From the NCBI RefSeq assembly GCF_032884065.1, contig NC_088873.1, positions 2,107,718 to 2,171,717 of the forward strand: a stretch of DNA of 64,000 bases. The letters run 5' to 3'. The notes under the pieces are model-generated. The model saw only the letters and a program-made list of their open reading frames with translations. It was not told the DNA's origin and searched no databases. Position 1 is the first letter of the stretch. Each line of letters starts with the position of its first letter. Made by a program: the position numbers and the translations under genes. The stretch comes from Artemia franciscana. Its lineage: Eukaryota; Arthropoda; Branchiopoda; Anostraca; Artemiidae. Of this stretch, positions 57,284 through 64,000 are shown piece after piece.

Positions 57284-59215
57284 TTATGGCACTTGATATT
57301 TATTAAGTGACATATAGCGATCGCAACTTCTGTCGGTCGGCCTGTCTGTCCCGATTTTGCTAGTTTGGGCACTTCCAGATAAGTTAGGACGATGAAATAT
57401 GGCGGGCGTATCAGGGACCAGAACTTATTAAATTAGAAATAGTCTTTTCCCCGATTCGACCACCTGGGGAGGGGAGTGGGGGGGACGGTTAATTCGGAAA
57501 AATAAGAAAAAATGAGGTATTTTTAACTTACGAACGGGTGATCAGATCTTAATGAAATTTGATATTTAGAAAGATATCGTGTCTCAGGGCTCTTATTTTA
57601 AACCCCGAACGGATCTGGTGACATTGGGGGGAGTTAGAGGGGGAAACCTGAAATCTTGGAAAACGCTCAGAGTGGAGAGATCGGGGTGAAACTTAGAGGG
57701 AAATAAGCACAAGTCTTAGATACGTGATTGACATAACTGGAACGGATCCGATCTCTTTGGGGGAGTTGAGGGGGGGGGGTTCATTTTGAAAAATTAGAAA
57801 AAATGAGGTATTTTTAACTAACAAACGAGTGATAGGATCTTAATGAAATTTGATATTTAGAGATCTAGTGTCATTGGGGGGGGAGTTGGGAGGGGGAACC
57901 GGAAATCTTGGGAAACGCTTAGAGTTGAGAGATCGGGATGAAACTTGGTGGGAAGAATTAGCACAAGTTCTAGATACGTGATTGAAAAAACCGGACTGGA
58001 TCTGTTCTCTTCGGGGGAGTTGGGGGGACCTAATTCGGTAATTCAGAATAGGAAAAATGAAGTATTTTAACTTACGAACGGGTGATTGAATCCTAATGAA
58101 ATTTGATATTTAGAAGGATTTCATGTCTCAAAGCTTTCATTTTAAATCTTGGAAAACGCTTAGAGTGGAGAGATCGTGATGGTACTTGGTGGGAAGAATA
58201 AATATGAGTCTTATATACTTGATTGACGTAACCAGACCGGATTGGCTCTCTTTGGGGGAGTTGGGGGGGAGGGGTAATTCGGAAAAATTAGAAAAAATGA
58301 GGTATTTTTAACTTACGAAGGGGTGATCAGATCTTAATGAAATTTGATATTTAGAATGACCATGTGTCTCAGAGCTCTTATTTTGAATCCTGACCGGATC
58401 CATTGACATTGGGGGGAGTTGGACGGGGAAACCAGAAATCTTGGAAAACGCTTAGAGTGTAGAAATTGGGATGAAACTTGGTGGGGAGAATAAGACATGT
58501 CCTAGATACGTTATTGACATGACCGGATCAGATCCGCTCTCTTTGGGGGAGTTGGGGGGAATTCGCTAGTTTGGGTACTTCCAGATAAGCTAGGAAGATG
58601 AAAGTTTGCAGGCGTATCAGGGACCAGGCTAGATTAAATTAGAATTAGTCGCTTCCCCGGTTCGATTATCGGGGGGGGGGGGGAGTGAGCGAACAAGATA
58701 TTTCAGAGGAATTTTATTTGCCCGTAAAACAAATGACTCTTCTTGTTAAGCATGGGTCGTGGTCTAGGGGTATGATTCTCGCTTAGGATGCGAGAGGTCT
58801 CTGATACGAATCCTGGATCACCCCAATTTTTACATGAAGAAGATCCGAAACTAGATACCTGATCAATTTAGCGATCGCTGAAAGTTGGCAGGCATATCAG
58901 GGACCTGACCAGATTAAATTAGAAATTGTCGCTTCCCATATTTAACCATCTGGGGGGAGGAAGGACATTTAATTCGGAATAATTCGAAAAAACTAGATAT
59001 GTTTAATTTACAAACAGGTTATCGGATCTTGATGAAATTTGATACATACAAGGACCTCATGTTTCAGAGCTCTTATTTTAAATCCCGACCAGATCCGGCG
59101 ACATTTGGGGAAGTTGGAGGGGGAAACCGGAAATATTGGAAATCGCTTAGAGTGGAGAGATCGTAATGAGACTTAGTGGGAAGAAGCTCTTGGCTCTTGT
59201 TTTTTGTTGTAGTTT
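57284..59215 (+). repeat. Repeat B, longest array
   Basis: Starts with the family head 'ttatggcacttgatatttattaagtgacatatagcgatcgcaacttctgtcggtcggcctgtctgtcccg', then five or more units of 'aaaaatgaggtatttttaacttacgaacgggtgatcagatcttaatgaaatttgatatttag ... cgcttagagtggagagatcgggatgaaacttggtgggaagaataagcacaag ... gattgacataactgg..cggatccg.tctctttgggggagttggggg'. A second head-like block starts at 58561. It is interrupted by the tRNA-like sequence at 58754 and ends 'gctcttggctcttgttttttg' near 59205. Non-coding, with frequent G-runs. Confidence 0.9.
58754..58824 (+). tRNA. tRNA-Pro(AGG)-like sequence, probably a pseudogene
   Basis: The anticodon arm TCTCGC-TTAGGAT-GCGAGA is perfect with anticodon AGG, and the A box TGGTCTAGGGG is consensus. 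The acceptor stem (GGGTCGT with ATCACCC) has one mismatch and a wobble. The T arm (TCTGA/CCTGG around TACGAAT) has two mismatches, and the B box is off consensus. Relative to animal tRNA-Pro one base is missing at position 8. So it is recognisable but damaged; a SINE head or tRNA pseudogene is more likely than a working gene. It sits inside the repeat B array. Confidence 0.6.
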
Positions 59216-59586
59216 ATATAATTTTGTTGATGAAGTATTATATTTTCATCATATTTTGTTTGATTTCATTAGCATTAAGCAAACATCACTTCTTGACAGA
59301 GCTAGAGCGTGGTGACACACAAGTAGAGACAAGTAGCAAATTATGCATGTAAGTTGAACCATATTCAAATCGAGAAATTATGAACGGGTTACATGATTAG
59401 CTCTGTAGTTGTATGTGATTTTAATTTGATCGACAAGTATGACTATACTGTGACCCAGGCATTAGTGACGTAATTTACATGAAAGAAGCCTAAGAAAAGA
59501 TCTTAAGAATGAATTAAGCTTGGTTGAAAATTGGAAAGTGAAAAGGTAAAAAAAAAGTAAATATGGTGTTACTCAAGAATACTTAC

Positions 59587-59676
59587 ATTTTCAGCTTTGT
59601 CTTTGAATACTTGTCTTTGTCCCATCATGTGAGATTTAGTGCCAGCTATCATTAATATCATATCTTGGGGTGCACT
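59587..59676 (-). CDS. Rab/Ras-like GTPase, internal exon
   Basis: On the - strand, acceptor 'aattttcacag' and donor AAT/gtaagt frame 30 codons, SAPQDMILMIAGTKSHMMGQ then RQVFKDKAEN. It aligns with the Rab beta-5/G4 region ('..M.I.LIGNK.DL...R.V....A..FA.E'), where Asn-Lys-x-Asp reads guanine. Here it is Thr-Lys-Ser-His, so both the Asn and the Asp are lost, while the hydrophobic strand and 'RQV' are kept. Phase 0 at both ends, joining the 50966-51073 exon. The first half of this exon and its acceptor belong to a unit that is repeated in tandem just upstream. Either a divergent GTPase or a pseudogene. Confidence 0.6.
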
Positions 59677-60250
59677 CTGTGAAAATTAAAACATTTTTTA
59701 TATTTGAGGTGCGGTCTTGTTTATCGTGGGATGCACTTTATGAAAATGATTAATATAATATATACTAGTCTGTTTCTCATCATGTGAGCTTTAGTGTCGG
59801 CTATTATTAATATCGTATTTGGGGTGCAGACTGTAAGATTTAGAATATTGTTCATATTTGAGGTCTATTCTTGCGCATCTTGGGATATAATCTATGGAAA
59901 TGATAAATGTAATATACACTAGTCCATTTCTCATCCTATGAGCTTTATTGTCAGCTATCATATTGTATCTTAGGATGCTCTCTGTGAAAAGTAAAGGGCT
60001 GTTTATGATTGAAGTGCACTCTTGCATATGTTGGGATGCACTCTGTGGAAATATGCTACATACTAGTCTTTTTCTCATCATGTGAGCTAGTATTATATAT
60101 CATTTACTCTGTAGAAAACTAAAGTGTTGTTTGTATTTGAGGTGCACTCTTGCATATCTTGAAATGTACTCTGTGGAAATGCTAAATATAATATATATTA
60201 GTCTCTTTATCATCCTTTGAGCTTTATTCTCACCTATCATCAGTTGCACA
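59620..60250 (-). repeat. Tandem array of about 150-bp units overlapping a Rab-like exon
   Basis: The block 'catcatgtgagatttagtgccagctatcattaatatcatatcttggggtgcactctgtgaaaa' (59622) recurs at about 59777, 59932, 60075 and, partial, 60210. The units also share a second half with 'tatttgaggtgcactcttgcatatcttgggatgcactctgtggaaatg' and 'aatataatatatactagtct.ttt'. Unit lengths fall from about 157 to 135 bp. Only the copy nearest 59587 keeps an open exon with both splice sites. Confidence 0.85.
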
Positions 60251-61958
60251 ATATTGGGTTCCTCTCCAAAGCTGAGAATATATTTTTCTTCCTTTATTGA
60301 GAGATAGATAGATAGACAGACACTTTACACGCAAGCACATTAACGTCCGAAAGAAAGAATACAAAAAAATATCATGACTTGCCCCCATAGGGGCAACCTA
60401 TAAAAAACTAACTCAGACCTATAGTAACTGGAAATTTAATAAACTTTTGAAAAAAAGAGCTGTCAAGTGAGGGAGAACCCCCATTTGTAGCTACTTCATG
60501 AATGTTGACCATAATTTCAAGTAATCTTCATGATAATACTTTTTGCAAAAAAGAATTTATGGGAATTTTGATAAATAGCCTGAAATCTAACAAAATTGAT
60601 GCTGGATTGGAATGAAAACTGCGCCATTGGAATATCTAGTCGAAAACCTAATGTAGAAGAATTATAGTTCCCTCTTGAGTAACAAGTGAAATAACTTTTT
60701 CATATAAGAAGTGTTTAGTTCTCCTTTTTATTCTCCGTTTGAAAGATAATAATGATAGATGGTAATAAGCTTACCTAATCTGTGGATGTCAGGTGATTGA
60801 TTTTCTTCAAACGATAATTTTGACAGGACCTGTGTCTGTCATCATCAGGCTCAAATTCAAATCTCTAGCCAGAAAATAAAATTATTCTATAGTAAAAAAA
60901 ATTACCACAAATGAAGGCTGTATGGCCTGTAAAGGAGGTAAAATTCTTCTTGGCCCCTCTAAATTCATATTAAGTTATGTATTTTACTTTTTTCTTAATT
61001 GCAACTTTCAGTCTCCTGAGGTTTAAAAATTTATATAAAATGTAGATAAAGTAAAATATAGGAGATTAGAGGACAATCATGAAACTCTTGGGATTTCTTG
61101 GCGGAGCTAGATCGGAAGATCGCATACGGGTACTTACTTCACCCAATTCGCGCAAATTTGGATGGTATTTTTTTTTTTTTTTTTGGGGGGGGGTATATTT
61201 TCAAAATCTAGGGTTGAGATTTCAATAAGGTTTTTTTAAAGTCTAGAGGGGGGGAGGGGCGAAATAATATAGGGTTTTACCCGGTTACTTGTAAAAGAAA
61301 ACCGTAACCGGAGATATGATCTCAGGCTACAATTTTAAGAGACAAAAATCTAAGTCTGTTGTATATTTATCCTGAGTGTGGTATTAAAACTATTTACTAA
61401 TTTAGCATTAACTTAATTTTAAGAAAAAAATTGTCTTTGGCTTATTACTTACTATTGCTATTAATTAGTTTCATTACTTAGAATCATTAATAAATCAGTT
61501 TTATTTATTAACTATAGTTCAATACTTAATACTTGTTATTATAACTATTCACTAGTTTTAGGAAACAATTTTTATTTTTCTCATTTTCAAATTAAATTTC
61601 AAAAAGTGGTTGTTAATAATCATCATTGGTTAAACTGAGATAGCTCTTAGGGATACTTCTTATGTCGTTAGTTCTTAGAATAGAAAAAACGTTCTAAGGA
61701 CTTGTTCTAAGTTCTTAGAACCAGTTCTCAGAACTGGGATAGTTATTAGGTCTTTCAGCGCTTTTCATTCAAAAGCATCTGAACCCATGTCAAAATAAAG
61801 AAATATTTTAAAACCCAATGTGTGCCTTGTAAAAAACAAAATGAATATACTTGATTGTAAGGAGAATCATGAAAATCCTGAAATTTCTCTAGAAACTGGG
61901 CCTGAAGGTTGCCTGTGCAAACTTGCTTATTACAAATTAACATTAAGAGGGACGGTCC
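60251..61958. other. Non-coding sequence, no gene seen
   Basis: A short GATA run at 60300-60322. About 60350-60480 looks like interspersed repeat sequence. A 90-bp splice-framed stretch on the - strand (60776-60866) does not encode Rab-like sequence. T- and G-runs near 61165-61190. Frames at 61755-62005 lack motifs. Confidence 0.4.
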
Positions 61959-61997
61959 AAGTTAGATGTCGGAGTCACTCTAGCACCGTCGAGAGGC

Positions 61998-62027
61998 GGT
62001 ACTAAGATCTCCTACGATCTTAGTACC
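61998..62027. repeat. Perfect 12-bp hairpin with GATCT-rich flank
   Basis: GGTACTAAGATC (61998-62009) and its exact complement GATCTTAGTACC (62016-62027) enclose a 6-nt loop. Several further 'ctaagatct' repeats follow to about 62075. No recognisable family. Confidence 0.7.
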
Positions 62028-62194
62028 GATCTTAAGATCTAAGATCCTAAGATCTAAGAGGCTCTCCTAAGATCTGACAGTACAAGTTAGAAGAAAAATA
62101 TATTTGGAGTGGAGTCGGTTTCGGCATTAGTTATGTTTTTGTTCATTTTTATTCAAAATGATCATTAATGTTTTCTTGGTTCTTCTGGAAGGAT

Positions 62195-62285
62195 AGTGAA
62201 TTTTACACACACTGGCATGGGGTCCTGATCCAGCGCTTCAGGCATATCCCTTATAGGTATTGCGCTATCGAGCATGGTACATAAT
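62195..62285 (-). repeat. Possible tRNA-derived SINE head
   Basis: The reverse complement reads 'gtaccatgctcgaTAGCGCAATACCtataag', an A-box-like block, then 'ctgGATCAGGACCCC', a B-box-like block 40 bp on. Resemblance is weak and no second copy was seen in the window. Confidence 0.25.
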
Positions 62286-62389
62286 GAAGTATGTTATAAT
62301 TTTACTAGTTTGTACTCTTCGAAAGAAAATTATTGATCAATCAAGCTGACAGCTTCACTTGCGTAAGTAGTGTTATTAGTAAAGGCTAT

Positions 62390-62965
62390 GGGTGTCGTTA
62401 AGATGTTAAAAGTAGAATAGCCAAGGGCCAGGGTGTTTTTCACAGTTGAAAAAGGTTTGGAAGAATTGGAAGATAAGTCTGCAAACCAAGATTAGGAAAT
62501 TGGAAGCTATAGTGATGACATTGGTCAAATATGGTTCTGAAGCATGAGCGCTCCAAAAAACGGAGGAAGATTTGTTAGATATTTTCCTGAGAAATTGCCT
62601 ACGGATTGTTTTTGGTAACCGACTTACTAGCCGTATCTCAGATACTTTGCTCTACGCAAAGCGTGGTTCAATCCCTCTTTATGGAGTTATAATGAGAGAA
62701 AGGTTGAGATGGCTAGGGCACGTTTTGCAGATGAAGGATGACGCACTGCCTAAGGTTGTCCTTTTCGGCCTACCGTCTAGGACTAAACGAAAAGCAGGTC
62801 GTCCTCGGTTGAGCTGGGAGGATGTCGTAAGAAAAGATTTAAAGGAAATGCTAACTTCCTGGGAGGGTGCAAAGAGGAAGGCTTTGAGTAGTTTGGAATT
62901 GAGGTAGAGCGTGCGTTGCCTTTCTGATCTCAGGCCGCCTAGTGTTGCAGTGACTTATTAGTAGT
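62390..62965 (+). mobile_element. LINE 3' end, family 'RWLGHVL'
   Basis: Reads KSRIAKGQGVFHS (about 62410), then in shifted frames SLQTKIRKLEAIVMTLVKYG (about 62475), LLDIFLRNCLRIVFGNRLTS (about 62572), MRERLRWLGHVLQMKDDALP, RKAGRPRLSWEDVVRKDLKE and WEGAKRKALSSLELR, with a stop at 62905. The last 111 codons are open, so this copy is younger than the one at 28 kb. The 3' tail ends in (TAG)n at 62964-62985. This is the C-terminal region of an endonuclease-RT protein; 5' parts are missing. Confidence 0.85.
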
Positions 62966-63604
62966 AGTAGTAGTATTAGCAGTAGCAGCACAAGAGAATT
63001 ATTTGGAAATGCCCAAATCGCAGTTAGCCTTTATTTTTAAATTTAGCTGTGTTTTTGCTTTTAGCTGTCTTAATATTGTTTTCCCTCAGTGGTTAGGTCT
63101 GACCTTCTCTGGAATGTCTAAATTGTCATTTCAAATTTTATACATCAAAAGTAAAGCAATGAAAATAATCAAAATTAAATCCAAAAGGAAAAAGTTCATT
63201 TTTTCATGAAAACGTTTCGGAAAAATTGCATATGACCGAAAAGATTGTAACGCCTATTCCTGATTGGCTGGCTAATTTTAGGTGACCTATCAAGTACTGT
63301 TTAATATTCTTACATTATGTATCTTATCTTTAGCATTGCTCATGTAATACTTATTTTACGCTACGCCGTGTAACCTTTCACGCCAGTATAGTTTGAGACT
63401 ATGTTACGCTCTGTAGTTTTACAGAGAAAAGTTTGTCTGTAACATTGTCACTGCCAAGTAGACTCCAACTCTGCATAAAATTTTACGTGGCTTATGTTGT
63501 TATGGAAAAGTCGCTTATGATTTAAGTGGAATAACAAAGTGGAAAAAATCTATGAAAACCTTTTTTTGTAAAAAACAGATCAAAAATTCGTTTATATTCA
63601 TTTT
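62966..63604. other. Non-coding sequence, no gene seen
   Basis: Starts with the (TAG)n/(CAG)n tail of the preceding LINE. The rest is AT-rich with no coding evidence. Confidence 0.45.
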
Positions 63605-63690
63605 TATTACGTTTTGACGAGTTGGACAAGCATTTTTAGGGGGGGGGGCAAATCCCCTATCCCCGCTGGATACGGTGTTGATCTCAACGG
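63605..63690 (-). repeat. Dispersed repeat D, partial
   Basis: 'ggggggggggcaaatcccctatccccgctggatacggtgttgat' resembles the end of family D copies ('ccaaggggggg', 'ggatatggccttgatc'). Only about 80 bp. Confidence 0.35.
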
Positions 63691-64000
63691 TTCAATTTTA
63701 TTAAGCTTTTTAACATGTGTCATTAATTCTCCCTTGGTTCTTGTAACTGTTAGATTTTTTTTTGCTTTTTGGCATTTCAGTTCTAGTCTCGAATTGTTAT
63801 GTCTGTCGTCTATTTCTTTCATGAAATAATTCTTGTTTGGGAATTTATCATATGGTGAACATATTATTTTAAACTCAACCTACTACATTTGACCGTTTTA
63901 CCCGAGCTAAATTACATACAGATACAGATTAATGGGAACTGAAAGTTTTTTTTACATGGGAAGTGAAAATCCCCTGTACCCTTAGGCACTCCTATCACCT
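63691..64000. other. Non-coding sequence, no gene seen
   Basis: T-rich then mixed sequence to the window edge. Short frames on both strands have no motif. Confidence 0.4.

Larger units (their letters stand above)
51074..59586 (-). other. Intron between Rab-like exons (8.5 kb)
   Basis: Read on the - strand it begins gtaagt (59586) and ends ttttcag (51074). It holds a minisatellite, SINEs of two families, repeat D and the large repeat B array. It lies opposite PRMT7 intron 5 or downstream of that gene. Confidence 0.5.

Noticed and set aside
60776-60866. - strand 90-nt stretch with acceptor- and donor-like borders, considered as an upstream Rab exon
   Set aside because: The longest open frame ends in a stop at the donor and has no Rab motif; another frame stops after about 18 codons. 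It resembles interspersed repeat sequence.
48867-64000. Search for PRMT7 exon 6 and the C-terminal module
   Set aside because: I looked for the 'CDC..H....R' region and later PRMT7 blocks on the + strand and found nothing convincing; it is probably beyond the window.

Overview
This is a gene-poor, repeat-dense stretch of a eukaryotic, almost certainly animal, nuclear genome. It is AT-rich, it has spliceosomal introns with GT..AG borders, and it is packed with degenerate non-LTR retrotransposons (LINEs), tRNA-derived SINEs, foldback elements and minisatellites. The host proteins read as arthropod. Crustacean is my best guess, and a brine-shrimp-like genome is possible because the dispersed repeats look familiar, but that rests on memory and is not proven here.

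The main gene is on the + strand: the 5' half of protein arginine methyltransferase 7 (PRMT7, called Art7 in flies). Five coding exons (14916-15017, 26437-26586, 29106-29321, 40160-40392, 48540-48866) join in phase to give 342 residues and two extra bases. Every internal border is a clean AG/GT site. They cover the N-terminal catalytic module: SAM-binding motif I, post-I acid, double-E loop and the DHW loop. Introns run from 2.5 to 11.4 kb and consist mostly of mobile elements. The C-terminal module was not found and should lie beyond 64000 or in an exon I could not see.

A second host-derived locus is on the - strand, inside or downstream of PRMT7 intron 5. Two phase-0 exons (59587-59676, then 50966-51073) encode the C-terminal part of a Rab/Ras-like GTPase. 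Its G4 guanine-specificity motif is altered and it has no C-terminal cysteines. The sequence starting within its upstream exon has been amplified into a tandem array of about 150-bp units.

Layout. 1-5.2 kb: two degenerate LINEs, the first keeping gag-like and RNase H pieces but no RT, the second interrupted by an exon-like segment. 5.2-9.3 kb: relatives of a foldback element plus a SINE. 10.0-11.6 kb: large dispersed repeat A. 12.4-13.2 kb: hAT/ZMYM-like transposase remnant. 14.9 kb: PRMT7 start. 15.1-15.8 kb: foldback element. 19.5-23.3 kb: two LINEs arranged head to head, one broken by a 137-bp tandem repeat. 23.3-25.8 kb: repeat A copies and a foldback. 26.4-29.3 kb: PRMT7 exons 2-3 with SINE and LINE 3' ends between them. 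29.8-48.5 kb: repeats A, B, C, D, a LINE endonuclease fragment, a long (CT)n tract and PRMT7 exons 4-5. 49.9-64 kb: (TA)n, minisatellites, SINEs, a large repeat B array with a tRNA-Pro-like sequence, the Rab-like exons and a LINE 3' end.

I saw no CRISPR array, bacterial operon or rRNA gene. The most unusual items are the Rab-like locus with its exon-derived tandem array, the repeat A family whose exact borders are shown by its insertion into repeat B, and the exon-like segment inside a LINE at 4.3-4.5 kb.
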